From positions 1-9,347 of the forward strand of contig CAAGIE010000059.1 of assembly GCA_900769835.1 (NCBI GenBank): 9,347 bases of DNA, in the 5' to 3' direction. Positions 1-6,971 of the stretch are shown in pieces. The notes beneath the pieces were generated by a model. It was not told the DNA's origin, ran no database searches, and saw only the letters and a program-made list of their open reading frames with translations. Made by a program: the position numbers and the translations under genes. Origin of the DNA: an uncultured Oscillospiraceae bacterium. Its GTDB lineage: Bacteria; Bacillota; Clostridia; Oscillospirales; Oscillospiraceae. Position 1 is the first letter of the stretch, and each line of letters starts with the position of its first letter.

Positions 1-28
1 AAATATTAAATTTGAGCTGTCTCTAATA

Positions 29-526
29 TTATGCTTCAGTCTCGTCAGCAGCGCGCTTCTCCTGAGCCTCAACCAGAGCCTGGAACTTTGCGCGGGTATC
101 GCGAACGTCATCCAGAGAAAGAGCAATAGCCTCTTCGGTACGGCGGAGAGCGTCGTTCATATAGTCGTTGCTGACCTTGCGCAGTTCAGCCATACGAGCC
201 TGGGTGTTGATCACCAGTTCCTGGCACTGACGCTTTGCTTCCTTGTAGATTGCTTCTTCAGCAACCAAAGCAGCAGCTTCATCCTGAGCCTGACGGATCA
301 GATTCTCGGCCTCGCGGCGAGCCTGGCCAATCAGTTCATTTCTGGAATCTACAATGGTACGAGCCTGCTTCAGCTCAACGGGCATCTGGGCGATGATCTC
401 ATCCAGCATATCCAGTACCTTATCACGTTCCAGCATGCACTTATCGGAAGACAGGGGCACGGAGCGTGCATCCTGCACCATATCATACAACGCGGAAATG
501 ATATCTTCAATAGTCTGTTCGTTCAT
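29..526 (-). CDS. Coiled-coil protein of unknown function, DivIVA / ATP-synthase-b-like
   Basis: This is a 165-residue soluble protein with no signal peptide or membrane segment. After a short N-terminal helix and the stretch VPLSSDKCMLERDKVLDMLD (about 23-42), residues 43-160 are almost entirely charged and Ala/Glu/Arg/Gln-rich helix, for example QARREAENLIRQAQDEAAAL. This looks like a long coiled coil of the kind often labelled DivIVA-like or ATPase subunit b/H-like. Such labels reflect the heptad composition and not a proven function, and I cannot assign a reaction. The ATG overlaps the coaD stop codon in ATGA (four bases) and is preceded by AAGGAGGAG, so translation is probably coupled to coaD. 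It is the last gene visible in the operon. A scaffold or division-site role is only a guess; the ORF itself is very secure. Confidence 0.85.
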   Translation of the reverse strand: MNEQTIEDIISALYDMVQDARSVPLSSDKCMLERDKVLDMLDEIIAQMPVELKQARTIVDSRNELIGQARREAENLIRQAQDEAAALVAEEAIYKEAKRQCQELVINTQARMAELRKVSNDYMNDALRRTEEAIALSLDDVRDTRAKFQALVEAQEKRAADETEA

Positions 527-1026
527 TTTCTGTCTCCTCCTTGAGTTAACTCAGCAATTCGCTGTCTGAATACGGGAATAATTGTTTCCGGCAAAAAATC
601 GGACAAATCCACATTGTAGCTGCCCAACTGTTTTACTGTGCTGGAACTGAGATACATATATTGATGCTCCGCGGTAAGGAACATTGTATCTAAACTGGGA
701 TTGATTTTGTGGTTAATGAGCGCCATTTGAAATTCGTTTTCAAAATCAGAGCCGGCGCGAAGACCTTTCACGATCACGCAACTGCCCTTACGCTTTGCGT
801 ACTCAGCAAGCAACTCTTCGGAAGAATCCACCTCAACATTGGGGATATCTCCTACAACGGAGCGGATCATATCCACACGCTCCTGCTGAGAAAACATAGG
901 TGTCTTGGTGCCATTAACCATTACGCACACAATCAGACGATCAAAAATATTCGCCGCTCTGCGGATAATATTCAGATGTCCGCTGGTGATCGGGTCAAAA
1001 CTGCCCGGATAAATAGCGATCTTCAT
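523..1026 (-). CDS. coaD: Phosphopantetheine adenylyltransferase (PPAT)
   Basis: The enzyme joins ATP and 4'-phosphopantetheine to give dephospho-CoA and pyrophosphate, the penultimate step of coenzyme A synthesis in the cytoplasm. The 167-residue length is typical of the family. The N-terminus carries the nucleotidyltransferase signature PGSFDPITSGH (7-17), with the T-x-G-H motif ending at His17. KGLRAGSDFENEFQMAL (87-103) matches the conserved substrate loop, with Lys where many homologues have Arg. YLSSSTVKQL (125-134) is the second ATP-binding motif (ISSSxVR in the family). The ATG lies 6 bases after the rsmD stop, with GAGG upstream. The rsmD-coaD pairing is very common in bacteria. The stop overlaps the next start by four bases. 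Nothing appears broken. Confidence 0.98.
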   Translation of the reverse strand: MKIAIYPGSFDPITSGHLNIIRRAANIFDRLIVCVMVNGTKTPMFSQQERVDMIRSVVGDIPNVEVDSSEELLAEYAKRKGSCVIVKGLRAGSDFENEFQMALINHKINPSLDTMFLTAEHQYMYLSSSTVKQLGSYNVDLSDFLPETIIPVFRQRIAELTQGGDRK

Positions 1027-1032
1027 ACAACC

Positions 1033-1575
1033 TCATTCCTTGCGAAAAACCACAAGAATTGTATTACCATATTTGTAATCTCGCGACCGGGAATAGCCAT
1101 CAAACATGACGGAAAATTCCTTTTCGTATGGTCTTTCGCATACTATTATACCACCAGATTGTAAAATGTCAATTTCTGTTATGATTTTTAATGAATTTTC
1201 TAAAAATTCCTCTGCATAAGGTGGATCCAACAGAATTACATTAAACTTTTCCCGGCAAGTACGCAGGTAAGACTGATAATCAGATTGAGTCACCACTGCC
1301 TGATCCTGCAACTTTGTGCGATGCAGGTTTTCACGGATCAAATTGCAGGCCGTTCTGTCCTGATCCACAAAATAAGCCTTACTGGCTCCCCTGCTCAATG
1401 CTTCGATGCCCAACTGGCCGGTACCGCCAAACAGATCAAGCACCTTTGCACCGGGAAGATCAAACTGAATAATGCTGAACATTGCCTCTTTCACTCTGTC
1501 AGCCGTGGGTCTTGTTTTCATACCATCGGGAGTTTTCAAGTTCACTCCCCTGGCTTTTCCGCTGATTACTCGCAT
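1033..1575 (-). CDS. rsmD: 16S rRNA (guanine966-N2)-methyltransferase
   Basis: This is a SAM-dependent methyltransferase that modifies G966 (E. coli numbering) of 16S rRNA during 30S assembly. The 180-residue protein begins MRVISGKARG and has TRPTADRVKEAMFSI (21-35), the family's N-terminal conserved segment. The SAM-binding motif I is VLDLFGGTGQLGIEALSRGA (45-64), where GGTGQLG replaces the commoner AGSGALG. The catalytic N6/N2-type motif LLDPPY ends at 120. The ATG overlaps the uvrC stop by one base (TAATG), with GAGGAAA upstream, so it is probably coupled to uvrC. coaD follows after 6 bases, as in many bacteria. The family assignment is firm; the exact target base is inferred from the family. 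Confidence 0.96.
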   Translation of the reverse strand: MRVISGKARGVNLKTPDGMKTRPTADRVKEAMFSIIQFDLPGAKVLDLFGGTGQLGIEALSRGASKAYFVDQDRTACNLIRENLHRTKLQDQAVVTQSDYQSYLRTCREKFNVILLDPPYAEEFLENSLKIITEIDILQSGGIIVCERPYEKEFSVMFDGYSRSRDYKYGNTILVVFRKE

Positions 1576-3395
1576 TACGTTTCCTCATTTCCCCGGAAAT
1601 ATCTATATACATTGATTGCCGCATCATCCGGCAGGCAAAACTTCAGTTCTTCCACTGATGCCGCTTTAATCGCTGTAACCGTTTTAAAATGCTTCAAAAG
1701 ATCCTGCTTGCGCTTCGGTCCGATTCCGGGAATCTGATCCAAAACAGATTTATGCAGTCGTGTGCTGCGAAGTTTTTTATGATATGTGATCGCAAATCTG
1801 TGGGTTTCTTCCTGAATATTACCGATTAAAGCAAACACTGCCTGATTGGCATCGATGTTGATTTGATCTCCCGCAGGTGTCACAAGGGCGCGGGTCCTAT
1901 GGCGATCATCCTTTACCATACCAAACACCGGCAAAGAAATGCCGAGAGAATCCAGCACATTTGCGGCCACAGTTGCGTGTGCAACACCGCCATCGATCAA
2001 AAGTAAGTCTGGCAGGACATCAAAACCGGCATCTCCCGCAAGATAGCGGCTATAGCGCCGTGTAACCGCCTGACGCATAGATTCATAATCATCTTGACCG
2101 TCAAGGCCTTCGATTTTAAATCGCTTATATGCACTGCTACGGGGCTTGCCATCCTGGAAGACCACCATACTGGCAACAGTATCTGTACCGGCGATATTGG
2201 AGATATCGAAGGATTCCACTCTGTCAACACGATCCAGGCAAAGCATTGCCGACAATTTCTTCAAAGTAAGCCGGCGGTTATCCTCTTTATCGGTGATACG
2301 ATTCAGTTCCTCCCGTGCATTTTTGTTTGCCAATTCCAGGAGTCTTGCATTTTCGCCGCGCTTCGGGATATGGATGTAAACACGCCGCTTCTGACGCTCA
2401 GATAAAAGCCGGGAGATCAGCTGGCAATCTTCCACATCCATAGGGATAAATATATTCTTAGGGACATAATTGCTATCCAGATAATACTGCTTTAATAGAG
2501 ATTCAAGAATCAGCGCTTCCCCATCTTCTGCGTGGATGATCGTGTATTCCTTATCCAGCAGGTCACCGTTTTGATAATGAAGCACCGCAAAGCAGGCTTT
2601 TTCGCCATTATAGGCAAATCCAACTACATCGGTATCCACCGCAATACCTGCAGTAACCGCCTGCTTCTTGCCAAGATTTTCAATGGAAAGAAGCTGATCC
2701 CGCAGAGAAGCTGCCAGTTCAAAATTCAGTTGCTCAGATGCTTCCATCATTTGATTGCGGAGTTGGTTTGCCACCGGCTTATAACGGCCACTAAGTAACT
2801 GTCGCGCCATTTCCACCGATTTCAGATAATCCTCACGGGTCAAACTCCCCTTACACCAGCCGGCGCACTGATTCATGTGAAAATTCAGGCACGGTCTACC
2901 TTTACCCAGATCTCTTGGAAACACGCGGGAGCAATCCGGCAAACGCAAAGCGTTACGAATAGAATCCAATAGAGATTTCGTAACACCGCGACTGCCAAAG
3001 GGACCGAAATATTCCGCACCGTCATCCGCCACACCGGAAACAATAGACATCGTCGGATACTGTGCAGACATATCCAGCCGCACATAGGGATACCCCTTAT
3101 CATCCTTCAAAAGGATGTTATAACGGGGCATATATTTCTTGATCTGCGCGCTCTCCAAAACCAACGCTTCAAACTCCGTAGCCGCAACGATCACATCAAA
3201 ATGATCCACCTTGCTGACCATCATACGGGTTTTGGGGCTATGGGATGCAGTATCCTGAAAATATTGACTTACTCGGTTCTTCAGCTTCTTCGCCTTGCCG
3301 ACATAAATCACCGTATCATTCTTATCCCGCATCAGATAGACGCCGGGTTCCAACGGCAATTTTGAAGCCTTATCCCGCAATACATCCAATTCCAT
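1575..3395 (-). CDS. uvrC: Excinuclease ABC subunit C
   Basis: UvrC makes the dual incisions, 3' then 5', at lesions handed over by UvrA/UvrB in nucleotide excision repair. All domains are present in the 606 residues. The GIY-YIG nuclease comes first (GVY 18-20, YVG 31-33, Arg41, and the TEFEALVLES Glu region at 73-82). A four-cysteine cluster at C155, C169, C177 and C181 matches the Cys set reported to bind an Fe-S cluster in E. coli UvrC. The UVR segment that binds UvrB is at about 207-242. The RNase H-like C-terminal nuclease has FDISN (396-400) and LLIDGG (465-470). A helix-hairpin-helix DNA-binding tail begins near IPGIGPKRKQDLL (555-567). The ATG has GAGG five bases upstream and sits just after a strong hairpin. 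uvrC and rsmD share one base. Confidence 0.98.
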   Translation of the reverse strand: MELDVLRDKASKLPLEPGVYLMRDKNDTVIYVGKAKKLKNRVSQYFQDTASHSPKTRMMVSKVDHFDVIVAATEFEALVLESAQIKKYMPRYNILLKDDKGYPYVRLDMSAQYPTMSIVSGVADDGAEYFGPFGSRGVTKSLLDSIRNALRLPDCSRVFPRDLGKGRPCLNFHMNQCAGWCKGSLTREDYLKSVEMARQLLSGRYKPVANQLRNQMMEASEQLNFELAASLRDQLLSIENLGKKQAVTAGIAVDTDVVGFAYNGEKACFAVLHYQNGDLLDKEYTIIHAEDGEALILESLLKQYYLDSNYVPKNIFIPMDVEDCQLISRLLSERQKRRVYIHIPKRGENARLLELANKNAREELNRITDKEDNRRLTLKKLSAMLCLDRVDRVESFDISNIAGTDTVASMVVFQDGKPRSSAYKRFKIEGLDGQDDYESMRQAVTRRYSRYLAGDAGFDVLPDLLLIDGGVAHATVAANVLDSLGISLPVFGMVKDDRHRTRALVTPAGDQINIDANQAVFALIGNIQEETHRFAITYHKKLRSTRLHKSVLDQIPGIGPKRKQDLLKHFKTVTAIKAASVEELKFCLPDDAAINVYRYFRGNEET

Positions 3396-3400
3396 ACAAA

Positions 3401-3404
3401 CCTC
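3401..3404 (-). promoter_or_regulatory. uvrC ribosome binding site
   Basis: The GAGG core read on the minus strand lies five bases before the uvrC ATG. The surrounding GTTGAGG (3401-3407) is an exact copy of GTTGAGG in the 3' arm of the hairpin just upstream (3416-3422), so the hairpin's 5' arm could in principle pair with this site instead. Confidence 0.7.
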
Positions 3405-3410
3405 AACAAA

Positions 3411-3445
3411 TACCGCCTCAACGCAAGAATTGCATTGAGGCGGTA
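3411..3445 (-). terminator. Strong hairpin between HPr gene and uvrC; partial terminator or attenuator
   Basis: The transcript can fold into a 16-pair stem with a three-base loop: 5' arm TACCGCCTCAATGCAA, loop TTC, 3' arm TTGCGTTGAGGCGGTA, with one T-G wobble. It begins 11 bases after the HPr stop codon. On the minus strand it is followed by TTTGTTGAGG, a short interrupted U tract, so termination is likely to be incomplete. It may limit uvrC expression relative to HPr, or protect the 3' end of an HPr mRNA. On the plus strand no U tract follows, so I assign it to the minus strand only. Confidence 0.75.
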
Positions 3446-3456
3446 ATCTGATTACA

Positions 3457-3717
3457 TCAATAGACGTCCTTTAAGAGCAGAGTCTCAAGAGCATCTACAG
3501 CCTCCTGCGCGTCCGCTCCAGATGCAGAAAGAGTAATGGTCGCACCGGAGAAAATACCCATGGACATAATACCCAAAAGGCTCTTGGCGTTCATCTTGCG
3601 ATTGCCGGATTCCAGCCAAATGCTGCTGGAAAACTCATTCGCCTTCTGCACAAAGTATGTAGCCTGCTTATTGTGCAGACCGGACTCGCAGCTTACAGTA
3701 ATTTCCTTACTAATCAT
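3457..3717 (-). CDS. HPr-family phosphocarrier protein with atypical active-site loop
   Basis: HPr proteins carry phosphate from enzyme I to sugar-specific EIIA proteins, and in Gram-positives they also serve regulation through Ser46. From the ATG at 3717 the protein has 86 residues, the family's usual length, and this start places the key residues on canonical numbers: His15 in GLHNKQA and Ser46 in NAKSLLGIMSMGI. An in-frame TTG at 3726 is only two bases from the AAGGAG and is rejected. The loop after His15 is Asn-Lys-Gln, where classic HPr has Ala-Arg-Pro. Unlike Crh, His15 is kept. The following YFVQKANEFSSSIWLE and the C-terminal helix fit the fold. It has its own promoter, lies beside uvrC and not ptsI, and may be a regulatory HPr paralogue. 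That role is inference. Confidence 0.88.
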   Translation of the reverse strand: MISKEITVSCESGLHNKQATYFVQKANEFSSSIWLESGNRKMNAKSLLGIMSMGIFSGATITLSASGADAQEAVDALETLLLKDVY

Positions 3718-3728
3718 AGTTTTCAACT

Positions 3729-3734
3729 CTCCTT
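3729..3734 (-). promoter_or_regulatory. HPr gene ribosome binding site
   Basis: AAGGAG is read on the minus strand, 11 bases before the ATG at 3717 and only 2 bases before the alternative TTG at 3726. The spacing favours the ATG, although 11 is slightly long. AGGA of this site can also pair with TCCT in the loop of the leader hairpin just upstream. Confidence 0.75.
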
Positions 3735-3736
3735 AT

Positions 3737-3755
3737 GAAGCATAGGAAATGCTTC
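3737..3755 (-). promoter_or_regulatory. Leader hairpin of the HPr gene
   Basis: The inferred 5' untranslated leader contains a perfect seven-pair stem, GAAGCAT / ATGCTTC, with a five-base loop TTCCT, ending two bases before the AAGGAG. It leaves the ribosome site free and could stabilise the mRNA. A second, mutually exclusive fold is possible: TCCTATG (3741-3747) can pair with CATAAGGA (3730-3737) with one bulged A, and that fold would cover the ribosome site. Confidence 0.5.
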
Positions 3756-3766
3756 TCTCTCCGTAT

Positions 3767-3794
3767 ATCATAACAAATACACAGAAAAAGTCAA
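3767..3794 (-). promoter_or_regulatory. SigA-type promoter for the HPr-uvrC-rsmD-coaD group
   Basis: On the minus strand TTGACT (3789-3794) is followed after 16 bases by TATGAT (3767-3772), each one base from the SigA consensus. The -10 is preceded by TG plus one base, the extended -10 form. Transcription would start near 3760 and give a leader of about 43 bases. This is the only convincing promoter found in the gaps between genes. No terminator follows mutS2, so read-through from upstream is also possible. Confidence 0.75.
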
Positions 3795-3816
3795 TGAATT
3801 TCTGCATTACGGCATA

Positions 3817-6195
3817 TTATTTGAATTCAGCTATGGTAACGCCGTCTTCACCCTCGCCGTAAACGCCCAGGCGGAATTTCTTAACGAACTTATTCTTCCG
3901 CAGGGATTGCTGGACTGCCGCACGGAGCACACCGGTGCCCTTTCCGTGAATAATTCGCACGGAATTTGCATTGCTGCGCATTGCTTCGTCCAGATAACGC
4001 TCCAGCACTGCGATCGCTTCAATGCTATCCATACCCCGCAGATCCACTTCCGATGCCACCGCAGTCAACTTCATCTCCCGTCCGGAGTGAGCAGGACGCC
4101 CCTGCTTCTGCTGATAGGGATTATCCTGACTCAGTAAATAGATCTCATCTTTCTTTGCATTCAGTTTCAAAATGCCGGCCTGAAGCTGGTAGGTGCCATC
4201 TTTATTGATTGCAATCACGCTGGCTTTTGTACCCAGTTTCAACAGTTCAACCGTATCGCCAACGATGATCTCGCGATCTTCTGCAGGTTTCTGCCTTTGC
4301 GCTTGTTTGACCTGCAGGCGGGACTGCGCCTCATTCAGACTCCGACGAATGTCAGCCTGCCGCTGATTGATACCGGCGGTATCCGCACTCTCAGAGAGCT
4401 GCTTTTTAATGGACTTAATTTCTTCAGTTGCCTGGGTCGCAACATAACGTGCGTCTTCAATAATCTTCTGTGCTTCTCTGCGGGCCGCTTCCATCGCCTT
4501 TTCCCGCTCCTGCTGCAGATTTTGCTCCATTTCTTCGCTATGCTGCTTGATCTGTTCCGTTTCCTTACGCAAACGATCTGCTTCAAAGCGAGCCGATTCC
4601 ATCTGCTGACGCTGCTGCTCCAGTTGATTCAGCACATCCTCAAAGTCCCGATCGTTTTTACCCACAAGGTCAGATGCTTCTTTAATGATCTCCTCCGGCA
4701 GCCCCAACTTTCTGGAAATGGCAAAAGCATTGGATTTACCGGGAATACCGATCAACAACTTATAGGTAGGACGAAGTGTTTCCACATCGAACTCGCAGGA
4801 TGCGTTCAAAACACGGTCTGTTCGCATAGCATAGAGTTTTAACTCTGCATAGTGGGTTGTGGCAACCACTCGGCTACCCATTTTGCGGCAAAATTCGATC
4901 AATGCAATTGCCAGAGCCGCACCTTCCGCAGGATCCGTTCCGGCTCCCAATTCATCGAACAAGACAAGGCTTCTATGATCGCATTGTGCAATCAGATCCA
5001 CGATCGTCCGCATATGGCTGGAGAATGTGGATAAACTTTGCGCAATAGATTGCTCATCACCGATATCCGCCAGAATTGTGTCGTATGTGGAGATCTCACT
5101 GCCGTCGCCGACGGGAATATGCAAGCCGCATTCCGCCATCAGCGTCAAAAGACCCAGGGTTTTTAAGGTAACAGTCTTACCGCCGGTATTCGGTCCGGTA
5201 ATGATCATCACATCAAAGTCAGAACCCAAGCGAAGAGAGATTGGAACAACTACCTTGGGGTCGATCAAAGGATGACGTGCATTGCGAAGTTCCACCTTAC
5301 CGGTGTCATTCACAACAGGCGCGCAGGCATTCATTTTATATGCCAGTCGTGCCTTAGCAAAAATCACATCCAGACGAACCAAAATGCGGAAATTATCCAC
5401 GAGTAATTCGCCATTGGCAGCAACCTCTTTTGAGAGCGCACTTAAAATGCGCTCGATCTCTTTTTGCTCACGCAGTTCCAGTTCCCGTAATGCATTGTTG
5501 GCATTTACAGCGGAGGCAGGTTCAATAAAATAGGTAGATCCGGTAGACGAAACATCGTGGATCATACCGGGAATTTCATTCTTACACTCGCTCTTAACCG
5601 GCACTACATATCGACCTTGCCGAATGGTAATAATAGTATCCTGCAGACACTTGGAATATGTGGGAGATGCGATCACCTTTTGCAACGCTTCCTTGATCTT
5701 TGCGCTTTGAATTCGCATATGGCGGCGGATATCTGCAAGCTCGCTGCTGGCCGCATCCGCAACCTCTTCTTCAGACACAAAAGAGCGGGAGATCTTCGAC
5801 TCCAATACCTTGTCCGGAATCAGGCTGTTAAACAAGCCATCAAGCACGGTTTCTGCATCGTCGTCCTTTGTGTATGCCTTCACATCAGCCGTGCAACGCA
5901 AAAGTTTTGCAACATTCAGCAGTTCCTTGGGTTGCAATACGCCGCCCTGACGGGCTCTGTCCACTGCAGGTTCGATGTTTTCCGCACCGGAGAACACCGG
6001 ATATCCCTTCATGGTGCTCAGATCAAATGCCGCCTTTGTTTCTTCCAGCAAACACCGTACATCCTCCACATCTGATGTGGGACGGAGATTTCTGCATAGA
6101 ATCTTACCCTCTGCGCTTCCTGCACAAGCAGCCAGCATCTCGAGGACGGCTCCAAGTTCCAGCTTTCCTATTGACTTTTCGTATAATTGAGACAT
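3817..6195 (-). CDS. mutS2: MutS2: MutS-type ATPase with Smr domain
   Basis: The 792-residue protein has the family's usual length and layout: a MutS-type lever/clamp region (about 1-300); an ABC-type ATPase with Walker A GPNTGGKT (334-341), signature-like SLSTFSSHM (387-395), Walker B VLFDELGAGTD (411-421) and TTHY (447-450); a long charged coiled coil (about 515-635); a KOW-like segment (about 641-690); and a C-terminal Smr domain with VDLRG (717-721) and HGKGTG (750-755). MutS2 lacks the mismatch-recognition domain of MutS. It has been linked to suppression of recombination and, in B. subtilis, to splitting collided ribosomes; the sequence cannot decide between these. The ATG follows recO by 8 bases, with AGGTGA as a modest ribosome site overlapping the recO stop. 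All motifs look intact. Confidence 0.98.
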   Translation of the reverse strand: MSQLYEKSIGKLELGAVLEMLAACAGSAEGKILCRNLRPTSDVEDVRCLLEETKAAFDLSTMKGYPVFSGAENIEPAVDRARQGGVLQPKELLNVAKLLRCTADVKAYTKDDDAETVLDGLFNSLIPDKVLESKISRSFVSEEEVADAASSELADIRRHMRIQSAKIKEALQKVIASPTYSKCLQDTIITIRQGRYVVPVKSECKNEIPGMIHDVSSTGSTYFIEPASAVNANNALRELELREQKEIERILSALSKEVAANGELLVDNFRILVRLDVIFAKARLAYKMNACAPVVNDTGKVELRNARHPLIDPKVVVPISLRLGSDFDVMIITGPNTGGKTVTLKTLGLLTLMAECGLHIPVGDGSEISTYDTILADIGDEQSIAQSLSTFSSHMRTIVDLIAQCDHRSLVLFDELGAGTDPAEGAALAIALIEFCRKMGSRVVATTHYAELKLYAMRTDRVLNASCEFDVETLRPTYKLLIGIPGKSNAFAISRKLGLPEEIIKEASDLVGKNDRDFEDVLNQLEQQRQQMESARFEADRLRKETEQIKQHSEEMEQNLQQEREKAMEAARREAQKIIEDARYVATQATEEIKSIKKQLSESADTAGINQRQADIRRSLNEAQSRLQVKQAQRQKPAEDREIIVGDTVELLKLGTKASVIAINKDGTYQLQAGILKLNAKKDEIYLLSQDNPYQQKQGRPAHSGREMKLTAVASEVDLRGMDSIEAIAVLERYLDEAMRSNANSVRIIHGKGTGVLRAAVQQSLRKNKFVKKFRLGVYGEGEDGVTIAEFK

Positions 6196-6203
6196 AAATT
6201 CAC

Positions 6204-6971
6204 CTAATCACTATGTATATGCCCTTGCTCCACAGCTAAGGTCTTGTAAAAATCCAGAGCAGAAAAACCGCGCTCCAATTGTGTTGACAGATAACTTTCT
6301 GTCAAGTAAGACATACTGTTCACATTTTCATCCGATAGACGAAAGGCGAAAATTCGCTTCGGGTCGCAATTGCAAACATATCGCATAGAATCCAGCACGC
6401 CAAGATTTATCGGCATTCTGATTCCGTTTTCACCAAAAGTATTACAACGACCACAGATCAAATGTCCTTGTGAAACATCGAAGCGGTCAGGCGTTTCATT
6501 ACCGCATACGGCGCAGCCCCGCAGATCCGGCTCGTAACCTGCAATACAAGCAAGGCGCAATTCAAACACCGCCTTGATTTGCTGCTGCGATGCATTCTCT
6601 TTTCCCAGCGCATACAGAGAATTGAGAACCAAGGGCAATAAGCCCGGTGTAGCAATATCTTCCTGAGAGATCACTTCTGCCGCCTGCACAAAATAAGTCG
6701 CAAGGGAAAGCTTTTCGATATCTCTCTGAAGGGGCATAAATAACTCGATCGGCTCCGCCTCATTAATGGTGTACATACCGCGATATTCAAACAATGTGTA
6801 TTCGCAATATGCCAGCAACTGGCTGGATGCGATCAAATTGCTTTTCTTCCGTCGCGCACCTCGAGCCTTTGCAGTGATTTTTCCCTGATCAGCCGTCAGC
6901 AGTGTCAGCAAGAGATCTGCATCATTATATTGCGTGGCCCGAACCACCAGGCCCTTTATTTTCAAATACAT
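6204..6971 (-). CDS. recO: DNA repair protein RecO
   Basis: RecO works with RecR (and RecF) to load RecA on SSB-coated DNA and to anneal strands in recombinational repair. The 255-residue protein starts with the OB-fold domain (about 1-80), including LVVRATQYNDADLLLTLLT and a basic KARGARRKKSN patch likely to contact DNA. A helical domain follows. It contains a zinc-binding set of four cysteines, CAVC (153-156) and CGRC (173-176). The ATG is preceded by AGGAGG six bases upstream, and that ribosome site lies inside the overlapping yqzL-like gene. The stop TAG overlaps the ribosome site of mutS2, eight bases before its start. The era-recO neighbourhood is the standard Firmicute order. Confidence 0.97.
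   Translation of the reverse strand: MYLKIKGLVVRATQYNDADLLLTLLTADQGKITAKARGARRKKSNLIASSQLLAYCEYTLFEYRGMYTINEAEPIELFMPLQRDIEKLSLATYFVQAAEVISQEDIATPGLLPLVLNSLYALGKENASQQQIKAVFELRLACIAGYEPDLRGCAVCGNETPDRFDVSQGHLICGRCNTFGENGIRMPINLGVLDSMRYVCNCDPKRIFAFRLSDENVNSMSYLTESYLSTQLERGFSALDFYKTLAVEQGHIHSD

Noticed and set aside
1..28. AT-rich left edge with TAATATT-type inverted bases
   Set aside because: It is too short and has no GC-rich stem or U tract, so no terminator can be called. The region beyond is not visible.
709..1164. 151-codon plus-strand ORF across coaD and rsmD
   Set aside because: It crosses two well-supported genes and their junction in antisense, with no motif.
3718..3726. TTG start at 3726 for the HPr gene
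   Set aside because: It is only two bases from AAGGAG, and the ATG at 3717 places the histidine and serine at the canonical positions 15 and 46.
3767..3816. Possible terminator after mutS2
   Set aside because: Only a four-pair AATG/CATT match is present, too weak for a terminator; the stretch is better explained by the promoter.
4297..4842. 181-codon plus-strand ORF opposite mutS2
   Set aside because: It lies antisense to the MutS2 coiled-coil and ATPase-end coding region, has a composition typical of a shadow frame (Leu/Phe/Cys-rich, no family motif), and has no clear promoter. MutS2 is intact on the other strand.
5557..6075. 172-codon plus-strand ORF opposite the mutS2 5' half
   Set aside because: Its Cys/His/Arg-rich sequence shows no recognisable domain and it is fully antisense to conserved MutS2 sequence.
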